In this document: in pieces, positions 26,477 through 35,782 of the stretch
Layout: each line of letters begins with the position of its first letter
Numbering within the stretch: the stretch's first letter is position 1
Assembly (NCBI GenBank): GCA_001769855.1
Contig: MEPP01000001.1
Span: 288,982-352,981, forward strand
DNA: 64,000 bases
Direction of reading: 5' to 3'
Source of the DNA: Bdellovibrionales bacterium GWA2_49_15
GTDB lineage: Bacteria > Bdellovibrionota > Bacteriovoracia > Bacteriovoracales > Bacteriovoracaceae
Notes under the pieces: model-generated
The model's database searches: none
The model's input: the letters and a program-made list of their open reading frames with translations, nothing else
Told to the model about the DNA's origin: nothing
Program-made: the position numbers and the translations under genes

Positions 26477-27804
26477 ATTTTTTTTTCGTTTTTGAGTTTG
26501 ATGAGATGGGCCTCAAGCGTCTTAAGAGCGTACTTCTTTAATTCCGGGCGAAGACCTTTATAGACAATTTCCAGCATCTCCTCATTCTTCTTGCCCGCCA
26601 AGGATAATTCCAAAATCTGGGCCTCCCGCTCAACTCGATGTTTGAGGGTGAGCTTGATTTGCTCGGTGCCCCCCATGGGAAGTCCATGGCTAGGAAAAAC
26701 GGTCAAGGGGTCCAGCTCCAAGACCCGCTGAAGGGAAAGCATATACTTTGCCATATCTCCTTCGGCCCCGCCGATCACCACCGTGCCGACCGTTTGAATT
26801 AAATCGCCTGCTAAAAACCAGCTTAAGTTTGGCGGTGCCAAGGCCAGCTGCCCCTCATCATGCCCCGGCACCTCATAGATGCGATGGCCGGAGAGCCAGT
26901 CTCCGTCGCTTAGAAAATACACGATCAAGTTGGCAAGATAGCCTTCGCCATATTTTTTGAGCAAAAAATTTTGAGTTGTCTTTGACAGGTATACGGGCAC
27001 GCCCAACTCCCGCGCCAGGTCAGGGGCGTACTGATGATGATCGGGATGGTGATGGGTGATGAGAATTTTTTTTATCTGAAAGTTTCTTAGGGTATTTTTT
27101 AACTTCACAAACTCGCCGTCATCCTGCGGAGAGGGATCGATCAGGAGGTGCCCATCCCCGTCGAGATTCTGCAGGACAAAGGCATTGGTGCGATTGGCGG
27201 GAGGAAAGGTTTTGGAAAGGGGAAGCAGCATCCAAACATTTTTCACAAATTCCAGGCAGGGAACCTCGCGGAAGACATCACTATGGGTATCGAGATCGGG
27301 CAGAGACGCCTGGGGCGAGGACAAAAAATCAGGAAGGGCGAAGATCGCCTTGCGCGTGGGCGGCACCATGAGAAATTGGCCGAAGATATCCTGGCGCTGA
27401 AACTCCGCAAAGCTCAACCATCGGCCTTCGCACAGTTCATTTTTATTAATCTTAAATTCCAGCGGTTCGTCAATTTGGCAGACGAGGTAGTGATTGCAAA
27501 AACGCAAGGGCCACACTTCAGGGGTAGTGCTCGCGCCAAAGTAGCGGGCCTTCTGCATGACCTCGGTGGGAATATCCCAAGCTAACTCCTCGGAAATTTC
27601 CCGCCTGAGGGCCGGCTTCAGGCCTTCTTCAAGGTAGCTGGCAAAGTCTTTACCTTTCGAATTCTCCTCCGCGGGATCGAGCTTCCCTCCTGGGAAAGCG
27701 CTAAAACCGGGATAGATGGGCAAATCCTTGCGGCGTTTGATCAGAAAAAAGTCTGTGCCGCCGGCCACCAGAATGAGGGATACGGCCTGGGTAATTTGTG
27801 ACAT
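26473..27804 (-). CDS. Nudix hydrolase fused to a metallo-beta-lactamase-fold domain
   Basis: A 443-residue two-domain protein. Residues about 1-165 form a Nudix domain: FPGGKLDPAEE, then, after an insert of about 15 residues, ALRREISEEL. An enlarged Nudix box of this kind is known in NUDT19-like CoA diphosphatases. Residues about 185-380 form a metallo-beta-lactamase fold with the metal motif THHHPDHHQYAPDLA, later VPGHDEGQLAL, LAGDLI and FPSHG. The C-terminal 55 residues look like the winged-helix tail of LACTB2-type proteins. Both halves keep their key residues. Possible roles are clearance of CoA derivatives or nucleotide diphosphates plus thioester or RNA hydrolysis; the substrate cannot be read from sequence. 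The neighbour is acetyl-CoA synthetase, on the other strand. Confidence 0.85.
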   Translation of the reverse strand: MSQITQAVSLILVAGGTDFFLIKRRKDLPIYPGFSAFPGGKLDPAEENSKGKDFASYLEEGLKPALRREISEELAWDIPTEVMQKARYFGASTTPEVWPLRFCNHYLVCQIDEPLEFKINKNELCEGRWLSFAEFQRQDIFGQFLMVPPTRKAIFALPDFLSSPQASLPDLDTHSDVFREVPCLEFVKNVWMLLPLSKTFPPANRTNAFVLQNLDGDGHLLIDPSPQDDGEFVKLKNTLRNFQIKKILITHHHPDHHQYAPDLARELGVPVYLSKTTQNFLLKKYGEGYLANLIVYFLSDGDWLSGHRIYEVPGHDEGQLALAPPNLSWFLAGDLIQTVGTVVIGGAEGDMAKYMLSLQRVLELDPLTVFPSHGLPMGGTEQIKLTLKHRVEREAQILELSLAGKKNEEMLEIVYKGLRPELKKYALKTLEAHLIKLKNEKKI

Positions 27805-27861
27805 GACTCAAATGTACACCTTTTCCCTCACCTAGACCACTTACCAATTCTTGATGTTTTT

Positions 27862-27897
27862 TTGACATTTATCCTGCTCTTTTGATGCTGCTTTAAT
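27862..27897 (+). promoter_or_regulatory. Candidate kdp promoter region
   Basis: A perfect -35-like TTGACA (27862-27867) lies 79 bases before kdpF. The -10 region at the normal distance is poor, and a TTTAAT follows further downstream. This is the kind of layout expected for an activator-dependent promoter, and KdpE is encoded in this operon, but no KdpE site could be identified with certainty. Confidence 0.3.
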
Positions 27898-27945
27898 GTT
27901 TTTTCCCATAACCTGGGACAAAGCATAAAAGATTGGAGAAAGAGC

Positions 27946-28029
27946 ATGTTGGAATATCTTGCGTTGCTGGCAACTCTTGGGCTGTTTGTCTATCTCGTCT
28001 ATACCATTATGCATCCCGAAAAGTTTTAA
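27946..28029 (+). CDS. kdpF: KdpF, small membrane subunit of the Kdp potassium pump
   Basis: A 27-residue single-pass membrane peptide, too short for most gene finders. It starts at ATG 27946 after GGAGAAAGAG, begins MLEYLALLATLGLFVYLVYT and ends HPEKF. The C-terminal HPEKF/PERF ending and the position 14 bases before kdpA are typical of KdpF. In the complex KdpF lies between KdpA and KdpB and stabilises the KdpFABC assembly. Confidence 0.9.
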   Translation: MLEYLALLATLGLFVYLVYTIMHPEKF

Positions 28030-28043
28030 CGGTTGGTGGTTTT

Positions 28044-29696
28044 ATGCAATGGAAAGATATTCTCGAAATTTTACTCTTCGCTCTCCCCCTTCTGCTGCTG
28101 GCACCCCGCTTTGGTTATTGGTTGGCCCACCGGCTCGATCAAGAACAACCCACGAATTTTGAATATAACTTTTTTAAATTTTTTGGCTTCCGCTTCGGGC
28201 CTCAGACCGCCAAAGAGTATTTTAAAGATCTGCTCATCTTTCATCTGCTCGGTTTGCTGGCCTTTTTCCTTATCATCTACGGAATTCGGCTTGCCACAGA
28301 ACCAATGTCATGGCATCTCGCCCTCAATACCGCGGTAAGCTTTATCACAAATACCAACTGGCAGGCCTACTCGGGTGAAGTTTCCCTGGCACCGCTGATG
28401 CAAATGCTGGCACCCACGGTCCAAAACTTCTTATCGGCTGCAACCGGCATGGCCGTCATGTTCGCCTTGATTCGCGGTTTGCGCAATAAGGACAGCAACA
28501 CGGTGGGAAACTACTGGCTCGATCTCTTTCGTAGTATCGGGTATGTACTCCTGCCGCTTTCAATTTTCCTGGCCTTTATCCTTATGTCCCAAGGCGTGGT
28601 GCAAACTTTCGACTCGGTTATCAACTATGTCACGCTGGAGGGTCAGCATGCCCAGTTGCAGTTAGGCCCGGTCGCCTCACAGCTGGCAATCAAGCAGCTT
28701 GGCACCAATGGCGGTGGCCACTTCGGGGTCAACTCGGCCCATCCCTTTGAGAACCCCACGGCCCTCTCGAACTATCTTCAGCTTGTAGCGATTCTCTTTC
28801 TACCAATCGCCCTGGTGTTTACATACGGAGAAATGCTGGGCCGTCGCAAACATGCCTGGACTATTTTTTCTGTTATGGCCTCAATCTATGGCATAGGGAT
28901 TGTTGTGAGTCTTCTGGCCGAGCATTCCTCTAACCCAGCTCTGCAAGGCATGCCGTTTTTAGAAGGCAAAGAATGGCGTTTTGGCAAGACGGCTTCCATC
29001 CTCTGGTCTACTGCCACGACAGCGGCTTCCAATGGAAGTGTCAATGCCATGCACTCCTCTCTCTCCCCCATAGCGGGAATGGTGGCCCTTTTCAATATCC
29101 TACTAGGAGAAATTATTTTTGGCGGCGTGGGCGCAGGCATGTATGGCATGGTGATCTTTATTTTACTCACGCTTTTTTTATGCGGTCTCATGGTGGGACG
29201 GACACCGGAATATCTGGGAAAAAAGATTGAGGCCTATGACATGAAGCTCGTACTCCTGGCCTTGATCGCGCCAAGTTGCACGGTTTTGATCGGAACCCTG
29301 CTGTCCCTGGTCACCGACGTCGGACTGTCCTCGCGCTCAACATCCGGGCCGCATGGGCTTTCAGAGGTGCTCTATGCTTGGGGCTCGGCTTCGAATAATA
29401 ACGGTTCGGCCTTTGCGGGCCTTAATGCCAATACAATTTTTTATAATGTAGGTTTGAGTATTGCCATGCTGATTGGCCGCTTTGGCGTGATTTTTCCCGT
29501 GCTCTGGCTCGCCCAGTCTTTTTCAAAAAAGAAAATCTTGGCGGGCAATGCGGGACAGATGTCCATCGAATCGTGGATGTTTGGCTTTTTACTTTTTAGC
29601 ATCATTGCTATCGTGGGAGCGCTCACCTTTTTCCCCTCCCTTTTGCTGGGTCCCGTCCTTGAGCATTTGCTCATGCTACGCGCCCACGTGATGTAA
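28044..29696 (+). CDS. kdpA: Potassium-transporting ATPase subunit A (potassium channel subunit)
   Basis: A 550-residue polytopic membrane protein, the potassium-selective part of KdpFABC, a member of the SKT superfamily with four pore loops. The four filter-like segments are visible: NTNWQAYSGE, KQLGTNGGGHFGVNSAHPFENP, TTAASNGSVNAMHSS and GSASNNNGSAFAG. Ten or so membrane helices cover the protein. The start is ATG 28044 (MQWKDILEIL); the frame extends 37 codons upstream but would overlap kdpF completely. It is followed after ten bases by kdpB with a perfect AAGGAG between. Confidence 0.97.
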   Translation: MQWKDILEILLFALPLLLLAPRFGYWLAHRLDQEQPTNFEYNFFKFFGFRFGPQTAKEYFKDLLIFHLLGLLAFFLIIYGIRLATEPMSWHLALNTAVSFITNTNWQAYSGEVSLAPLMQMLAPTVQNFLSAATGMAVMFALIRGLRNKDSNTVGNYWLDLFRSIGYVLLPLSIFLAFILMSQGVVQTFDSVINYVTLEGQHAQLQLGPVASQLAIKQLGTNGGGHFGVNSAHPFENPTALSNYLQLVAILFLPIALVFTYGEMLGRRKHAWTIFSVMASIYGIGIVVSLLAEHSSNPALQGMPFLEGKEWRFGKTASILWSTATTAASNGSVNAMHSSLSPIAGMVALFNILLGEIIFGGVGAGMYGMVIFILLTLFLCGLMVGRTPEYLGKKIEAYDMKLVLLALIAPSCTVLIGTLLSLVTDVGLSSRSTSGPHGLSEVLYAWGSASNNNGSAFAGLNANTIFYNVGLSIAMLIGRFGVIFPVLWLAQSFSKKKILAGNAGQMSIESWMFGFLLFSIIAIVGALTFFPSLLLGPVLEHLLMLRAHVM

Positions 29697-29706
29697 GGAG
29701 TTCTCC

Positions 29707-31791
29707 ATGAGTCGGAAAAAAAAGGCGGAAGAATTAGAACTTTGGACAAAAGATATCGTGGCCGAGGCCATGGGCATGAGCTTTAAAAAGTTACATCCCG
29801 GGGCCTTGTTTAAAAACCCCATTATCTTCGCCACGACCCTATGCGCGGCCTTGGCCACTCTGGCAATGATCGAGGCGCCGGACGCATTTTCTATCCAAAT
29901 TTCCGCCTGGCTTTGGTTTACCGTCTTGTTTGCCAACTTCTCAGAGGCCTTGGCCGAAGGCCGGGGCAAGGCACAGGCTTCGGGACTCAAAAAAAGTACC
30001 CAAAATTTAAAGGCCCTCCTGTACGATGTAGAAACTAAGCAAGAAAAAGAAATCGACGTCTCACTCTTAAAGAAAGGCGATATTATTATTTGCCACCCCG
30101 GCGATGTTATTCCCCAAGATGGTGAAGTTATCGAAGGCGTGGCCAGCGTGGATGAGTCGGCCATCACAGGTGAATCAGCACCGGTCATCCGTGAAAGTGG
30201 CGGAGACCGGAGCGCGGTAACCGGTGGGACCATGGTCAAAAGTGACTGGCTTATCATCCAAGTCACTTCTGAAAAAGGAGAGAGTTTTGTCGATCGCATG
30301 GTCAATCTGATCGAAGGCGCTAAACGGGAAAAAACGCCTAACGAAATCGCCCTGACCTTGGTCTTAAGCGGACTTACTCTGATTTTATTATGTGTCGTTT
30401 TATCTCTCAAGTTTCAAGGTGATGCGATCGCCAAGGACGCCGGGATGACACAGTTAAATGAACTGTCCTTAATCTCACTGACCTCCCTTTTTGTTTGCCT
30501 TATTCCGACGACCATCGGCGGACTTCTCAGTGCCATAGGAATTTCAGGCATGGGCCGTTTGGTGAAAGAGGGTGTCATCGCCAAAAGTGGGCGGGCAGTT
30601 GAGGCGGCGGGCGATATTTCCGTGCTTCTCCTGGATAAAACCGGCACGATCACGTACGGCAGTCGACGTGCTTTCGAAATGTATCCTGTTGGTGAAGCTC
30701 ACTATGACGAATTATTGCGAAAGACCTTCCTGGCATCCATCGCCGATGAAACACCAGAGGGGCGAAGTATCATAGAGTTTTGCCAAAAAAATCTGCGCGG
30801 CGATTTTCCAAAAACCGATCGCCATAAAACTTTTTTTATTCCCTTCAGTGCCGAAACGCGGATGAGCGGCGTGGATATTGACCGCGGCGATCATGTGGCC
30901 CAAATTAGAAAGGGCGCCGTCGATGCCATTTGCCAGCATGTTCAGGCCAAGGGCGGTCTCATACCTCAAGATGTCCAGGAGATCGTGGTTAAAATCTCTA
31001 AAGAAGGTGGCACCCCCCTGGCGGTGGCCGCCGACGGTATTCTTCTTGGCGTCATCTATTTAAAAGATATTATTAAAAAAGATATCAAAGAAAAGTTTGC
31101 GGAGCTTCGGCTCATCGGCATTCGCACCATCATGATTACAGGAGATAATCACCTCACCGCGGCCTCCATCGCCAGTGAGGCCGGGGTCGATGATTTTATT
31201 TCGGAAGCGACTCCCGAAAGTAAATTGGCCAAAATCAGAAGCGAGCAGATGCTGGGTAATCTAGTGGCGATGACGGGCGATGGGACCAATGATGCTCCGG
31301 CGCTGGCCCAGGCCGACGTGGGGGTGGCCATGAACTCCGGCACCCAGGCGGCGCATGAGGCGGGAAATATGGTTGATCTCGACAGCAATCCCACCAAACT
31401 TATCACCATCGTTCAAGTCGGAAAACAGCTACTCATCACGCGCGGTGCCCTTACCACTTTTTCCTTTGCCAATGATATCGCCAAATATTTTGTTATTCTT
31501 CCTGCAATCTTTAGTGCAATCTACGTGAGTGAGGGGCATGGAATCTTGCAGCAGCTTGATCTGATGCGACTCACCTCACCTCAAAGCGCTATTTTAAGTG
31601 CCGTAATTTTTAATGCCCTCGTCATTATCGCTCTTACGCCTCTCGCGCTCCAAGGGGTAAAATCGAGCAACTTGCCGGTGGAGAAGCTCTTGAAACGCAA
31701 TGTTCTTATCTTTGGCGTCGGCGGGGTCATTATCCCTTTCGTCGCGATTAAACTCATCGATATGCTGATCACTAACCTGGGGCTTATTTAG
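29707..31791 (+). CDS. kdpB: Potassium-transporting P-type ATPase subunit B
   Basis: The 694-residue ATP-driven subunit of the Kdp pump. P-type ATPase motifs are complete: AITGESAPV in the actuator domain, LLDKTGTITYG with the phosphorylated aspartate (about 308), and MTGDGTNDAPALAQADVGVAM in the P domain. The serine of the TGES loop is followed by APV, as in Kdp-type pumps where a nearby serine can be phosphorylated for inhibition. Membrane helices flank the A and P/N domains. Second large gene of kdpFABCDE. Confidence 0.97.
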   Translation: MSRKKKAEELELWTKDIVAEAMGMSFKKLHPGALFKNPIIFATTLCAALATLAMIEAPDAFSIQISAWLWFTVLFANFSEALAEGRGKAQASGLKKSTQNLKALLYDVETKQEKEIDVSLLKKGDIIICHPGDVIPQDGEVIEGVASVDESAITGESAPVIRESGGDRSAVTGGTMVKSDWLIIQVTSEKGESFVDRMVNLIEGAKREKTPNEIALTLVLSGLTLILLCVVLSLKFQGDAIAKDAGMTQLNELSLISLTSLFVCLIPTTIGGLLSAIGISGMGRLVKEGVIAKSGRAVEAAGDISVLLLDKTGTITYGSRRAFEMYPVGEAHYDELLRKTFLASIADETPEGRSIIEFCQKNLRGDFPKTDRHKTFFIPFSAETRMSGVDIDRGDHVAQIRKGAVDAICQHVQAKGGLIPQDVQEIVVKISKEGGTPLAVAADGILLGVIYLKDIIKKDIKEKFAELRLIGIRTIMITGDNHLTAASIASEAGVDDFISEATPESKLAKIRSEQMLGNLVAMTGDGTNDAPALAQADVGVAMNSGTQAAHEAGNMVDLDSNPTKLITIVQVGKQLLITRGALTTFSFANDIAKYFVILPAIFSAIYVSEGHGILQQLDLMRLTSPQSAILSAVIFNALVIIALTPLALQGVKSSNLPVEKLLKRNVLIFGVGGVIIPFVAIKLIDMLITNLGLI

Positions 31792-31804
31792 GAAGGAAAA
31801 TTTT

Positions 31805-32350
31805 ATGCTTATGAGCTTGCGTTTTCTTTTGTTATCAACCGTCATTTTGGGTTTTGGATATCCCATTCTCATGAGCATCACGGGAAGTATTTTTTTTCCT
31901 GCAAAAACCAGCGGCAGCTTGCTGATGATTGACGGCAAGGTGCGCGGTTCCAGTTTAATTGCCCAGCAGTTTAAAGATTCAAGATATTTTTCCCCCCGCC
32001 CCTCCAAAGGTGATTTTTCCACGCTCCCCGCTTTGGCCAGTAACTACGCTCCCACCTCCAAGAATCACCTGGAGCAAGTTCAAGCTTGGATCAAAGAGCA
32101 TCCCGAATATCAAAACACCCCGGAGATGTTGACCTATTCCGGCTCGGGACTTGACCCACATGTCAGTGTCACCGCCATCATGGTGCAGTTGCCGCGGGTC
32201 ATTAAGGCGAGAAACTTAAACAACTCTCAACAGGAGCAGCTCAAGCAAAAAATTCAAATATTAACAGAGGGCCCATGGCATCACATTTTAGGCCAAGAAC
32301 GCATCAATGTGTTGACCCTCAACCTTGCGATGGATCAATCAGGAATGTAG
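31805..32350 (+). CDS. kdpC: Potassium-transporting ATPase subunit C
   Basis: A 181-residue protein with one N-terminal membrane helix (about 5-25) and a periplasmic domain. The segment GSSLIAQQFKDSRYFSPRPS and the later YSGSGLDPHVSVTAIMVQLPRV match the KdpC family, which holds the A and B subunits together and helps nucleotide binding. It starts 13 bases after kdpB with a GGAAGGAAAA ribosome site. Length fits the family at about 190 residues. Confidence 0.95.
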   Translation: MLMSLRFLLLSTVILGFGYPILMSITGSIFFPAKTSGSLLMIDGKVRGSSLIAQQFKDSRYFSPRPSKGDFSTLPALASNYAPTSKNHLEQVQAWIKEHPEYQNTPEMLTYSGSGLDPHVSVTAIMVQLPRVIKARNLNNSQQEQLKQKIQILTEGPWHHILGQERINVLTLNLAMDQSGM

Positions 32351-32359
32351 GATAGTTAG

Positions 32360-35047
32360 ATGGAAAACCGCCCAGACCCTGATGCGCTCATGCGTGCCAT
32401 TCGTAGAACGGCCAACAAAAAAAATGAGGGCCGTTTAAAAATTTTCTTCGGCATGGCGGCCGGAGTGGGCAAAACCTTTGCCATGTTGAGTGAGGCCCAC
32501 AGTAAAATTAAGCAAGGCCTCAATGTCCAGATTGGGGCGCTTGAAACCCATGGCCGATCTGAAACCATGGCCCTCGCCAAAGATATTCCCTGGATACCCC
32601 AAGCCAAAATCGAGTATCGCGGCAGCGTGATGGAAGAGATGGATACCGATGCCATCATTCGCGCCCGTCCGGACATCATCTTGGTCGATGAGCTGGCCCA
32701 CACCAATGTCCCGGGCTCCAAGCATCCGAAACGCTGGCAAGATGTCTTTGATCTCCTTTCCAATGGCATTGATGTTTATTCCACCGTCAACGTGCAGCAC
32801 ATTGAAAGCCGCAAAGATGATGTGGAGGCGATCACCGGAGTCACCATCCGCGAAACTATTCCTGACTCTATTATTGAGCGTGCCGATAGCATTGAGGTGG
32901 CCGATATTTCTCCCCAGGATTTATTATTGCGCCTGCGGGAAGGGAAAGTTTACCTGGGTGACAAGGCCGCCAAGGCCGAGCAACATTTTTTTAAAGAAGA
33001 TAAACTCACCGCCTTGCGAGAAATTCTGCTCCGTCTGTCGGCGGATAAGGTTGATAAGGAGCTCGAGTCCTTAATTGTTCACGATCCCAAAGATGCCGTT
33101 TGGAAAACTCAAGACAAGCTGCTCGTGGCCGTAGGCCATGGCCTTTTTTCTGAAAAATTGATTCGCGCCACCAAGCAGATTGCGCGCAGACTTAAGGCGC
33201 CTTGGTTTGCCGTCTATGTTGATACAGGGGAGAATTTATCAACGGAAGAGCAGCAGATTTTAACTCAGAATCTCGATTTGGCCCGCGAGTTGGGTGCCCA
33301 GGTGCATACGACTTCAGAAGCTGACCTGGTACGCGGAATTGACCGCATTTGTCGTCAGTATCACATCACACAACTGATTATCGGCAGACCTGGCAAACAC
33401 TTTTGGAAGGATTTTATCAAAGGTGGCAATATCATCGAAAGGTTGAATCAGCTCGAATCTTCTGTCTCTCTGCATATCGTGAGGAATAACACCCTATCAC
33501 AACTCACTCTTGCTCAACGATTTATTAAAGCGGTTCGAAATTTTAATTTCCCTGAATTATTTTGGGCATTCTCCTGGATTGTCGCCATTGGGTTAATAAA
33601 CAGTTTTCTCTACCACAACCTTCATTTATTGCCATACCGCTCGGTCGGTATGCTTTTTCTCTTGGGCGTCAGTGTCGCCGGTATCTTTTTCTCTTTGCGC
33701 ATGACCATTTTTATTGCCATCGTCATGTCCCAAGTTTGGAATTTCTTTTTTATACCGCCATTGTTTGCCTTTCATATAGAATCCACCGATGACATTGCTT
33801 TGTGTTTAAGCTTTCTAGGGGTGGCTTCAATCACGGGCGCCTTAACCAGCATTATTAAGCGCAACCAGTCTTTACTGCGCAAACAAGAGGAAAAAACCAG
33901 TACCCTCTATCAAATTTCCAAGATGATCGTGGAGGCCGAAAGTCGTGAGGCCTGCTTAACGGCGATCAGTTATTCTTTAGCTGAGATTTTTCGTGGCAAA
34001 GTCGCCATCACCCTAAAAGACAAACATCAGATTCTGGAGTTTTTTAAGCGCGGGGATGAGTGGCAATTCAATCGACCCAAAGACTGGGCAGTGGCCCAGG
34101 TGGCCTTTGAAACCGGGAAGGCGGCGGGGTTCGGAACGACCACCCTTCCTCTCACCGAGTCTCTCTTTATTCCGCTCACCGCCAAGGGTGAGGTGGTGGG
34201 AATCCTGGGCTATCGACCGGATAATTTAAACGCTCCTCTCAATATAAGCGAAAGAGAAATGCTTTTCACCGTCTCGTCTCAGCTGGGTCTCTATTTACAG
34301 CGAGAGCTTTTCCAGGAATCATTCCTTGAAACTGAGCAGTTAAAAAAGGCCGAACGCTTGCACCAAACCTTGCTGAACTCAGTCTCCCATGAAATAAAAA
34401 CACCCCTGACGGCCATCGCAGGTATTGTTGATGCCCTTTATGATCAACAAAAAATGGATGAGGAAACCAAAGGACAGATGCAGCAGAGTTTGAAAGAATC
34501 CGTGCAGCGACTCAAGATGGTTGTGGAAAATCTTTTAGATATGTCTCGCCTTGAATCCGGAATTCTAGATTTGAAAAGAGACTGGAATGATATCCTCGAC
34601 CTGACCCAAACAGTGGTTGCGCGCTTAAGTCCCCAGCTCCAGTCCTTTCGCATCAACGTCGATATCCCTGCCAACTTTCCCTTAATTTACGTCGATGGGA
34701 GACTTTTTGAACAAGTGTTAACCAACCTGCTTCTCAATGCCGCCCAATACACACCCGCAGGAAGTTCCATTCATCTATCAGCGAAATCAGCAAAAAAAGA
34801 ATGGCAATTTCAGATTGCGGATGAGGGGCCCGGTATCCCAAAAGATCAAAGAGATTTGGTATTTGAAAAGTTTTATCGCCTTCCCAATAGTAAGATGGGC
34901 GGGACGGGACTTGGGCTTTCTATCGTGAAAAGTATTATTGAACTTCATCATGGCAAAATTCAAATCATTGATTCTAAGCTAGGTGCAACTTTTCAAATAA
35001 CTTTGCCGATGACTGAGCAGCCCTCGCTCCCCAAGGAATCTGTGTGA
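32360..35047 (+). CDS. kdpD: Potassium-sensing histidine kinase KdpD
   Basis: An 895-residue sensor kinase. Order: the N-terminal KdpD domain with a Walker A (GMAAGVGKTFAML, about 30-42) and DIILVDELAHTNVPGSKH, a universal-stress-protein-like domain (about 250-370), a four-helix DUF4118 membrane region (about 395-500), a GAF-like part (about 525-650), then the kinase core. The core has the H box SVSHEIKTPLTAIAG (His about 675) and ATP-binding motifs NLLLNAAQYTP, DEGPGIP and GGTGLGLSIV. It phosphorylates KdpE when potassium is scarce or turgor falls. It ends with a four-base GTGA overlap into kdpE. Confidence 0.96.
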   Translation: MENRPDPDALMRAIRRTANKKNEGRLKIFFGMAAGVGKTFAMLSEAHSKIKQGLNVQIGALETHGRSETMALAKDIPWIPQAKIEYRGSVMEEMDTDAIIRARPDIILVDELAHTNVPGSKHPKRWQDVFDLLSNGIDVYSTVNVQHIESRKDDVEAITGVTIRETIPDSIIERADSIEVADISPQDLLLRLREGKVYLGDKAAKAEQHFFKEDKLTALREILLRLSADKVDKELESLIVHDPKDAVWKTQDKLLVAVGHGLFSEKLIRATKQIARRLKAPWFAVYVDTGENLSTEEQQILTQNLDLARELGAQVHTTSEADLVRGIDRICRQYHITQLIIGRPGKHFWKDFIKGGNIIERLNQLESSVSLHIVRNNTLSQLTLAQRFIKAVRNFNFPELFWAFSWIVAIGLINSFLYHNLHLLPYRSVGMLFLLGVSVAGIFFSLRMTIFIAIVMSQVWNFFFIPPLFAFHIESTDDIALCLSFLGVASITGALTSIIKRNQSLLRKQEEKTSTLYQISKMIVEAESREACLTAISYSLAEIFRGKVAITLKDKHQILEFFKRGDEWQFNRPKDWAVAQVAFETGKAAGFGTTTLPLTESLFIPLTAKGEVVGILGYRPDNLNAPLNISEREMLFTVSSQLGLYLQRELFQESFLETEQLKKAERLHQTLLNSVSHEIKTPLTAIAGIVDALYDQQKMDEETKGQMQQSLKESVQRLKMVVENLLDMSRLESGILDLKRDWNDILDLTQTVVARLSPQLQSFRINVDIPANFPLIYVDGRLFEQVLTNLLLNAAQYTPAGSSIHLSAKSAKKEWQFQIADEGPGIPKDQRDLVFEKFYRLPNSKMGGTGLGLSIVKSIIELHHGKIQIIDSKLGATFQITLPMTEQPSLPKESV

Positions 35048-35730
35048 GCATCAAACATAAAATTTTATACATTGAAGATGAGAAACCCATCCGCAAGCTC
35101 TTGCATTTTATTTTAGAGAGCGCCGGGCACCAACCCATCGAGGCATGTTCTGGATCAGAAGGCCTCATGCTCGCCGCCTCACACCAACCCGATGTTATTT
35201 TGCTTGATCTTGGTCTGGCCGACATCTCCGGAACCGATTTACTCGCCAAGTTGCGTGAATGGAGCAAAACCCCGGTTATTATTTTAACCGCCAATAAAGC
35301 CGATGATGAGAAGGTTACCTTGCTCGACATGGGCGCGGACGATTATCTGGTCAAGCCTTTTCATGCCCCGGAACTTTTAGCGCGCATCCGCGTGGCGATT
35401 CGCCATGCCGAAAAAAGTATCCCTGATCCTGTCATCAGCTTAGGTAAGCTTAATATCGACTGTGCCGGCCATCTGGTTAAAGTGGGCCTTGAGCAGATCA
35501 AGCTCACCTCCACTGAGTTTGACCTGCTCAAAGTCTTGGCGCAAAATGCCGGCAAAGTCGTGACCCAACGACAACTTTTGCAAGATGTTTGGGGGCCCAA
35601 TAACTCTCATAATTCACACTATTTGCGCGTTTACATCGCGCAACTGAGAAAAAAAATTGAAGGCCCCTTGGGAAAACGAATCATCTATACTGAATCGGGT
35701 GTGGGTTACCGCCTCACTCAAGACGACTAG
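35044..35730 (+). CDS. kdpE: Response regulator KdpE
   Basis: A 228-residue OmpR-type regulator: receiver domain (about 5-118; acidic pocket IEDE, phosphorylated Asp in VILLDLGLA, VKPFHAPELLARI) and a winged-helix DNA-binding domain (about 130-225; LTSTEFDLLKVLAQN, LRVYIAQLRKKIE, TESGVGYRL). The GTG start overlaps the kdpD stop by four bases, so the kinase and regulator are made in a fixed ratio. It should activate the kdp promoter upstream of kdpF. All six kdp genes lie in one direction. Confidence 0.96.
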   Translation: MSIKHKILYIEDEKPIRKLLHFILESAGHQPIEACSGSEGLMLAASHQPDVILLDLGLADISGTDLLAKLREWSKTPVIILTANKADDEKVTLLDMGADDYLVKPFHAPELLARIRVAIRHAEKSIPDPVISLGKLNIDCAGHLVKVGLEQIKLTSTEFDLLKVLAQNAGKVVTQRQLLQDVWGPNNSHNSHYLRVYIAQLRKKIEGPLGKRIIYTESGVGYRLTQDD

Positions 35731-35782
35731 GATTCTTTACAGAAAATGTGACTAAGTATCGTGACTCTGATAAGAATTTCTG

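Noticed and set aside
31594-32022. 142-codon open frame on the minus strand over kdpB and kdpC
   Set aside because: Antisense to well-defined kdp genes, with no recognisable protein pattern.
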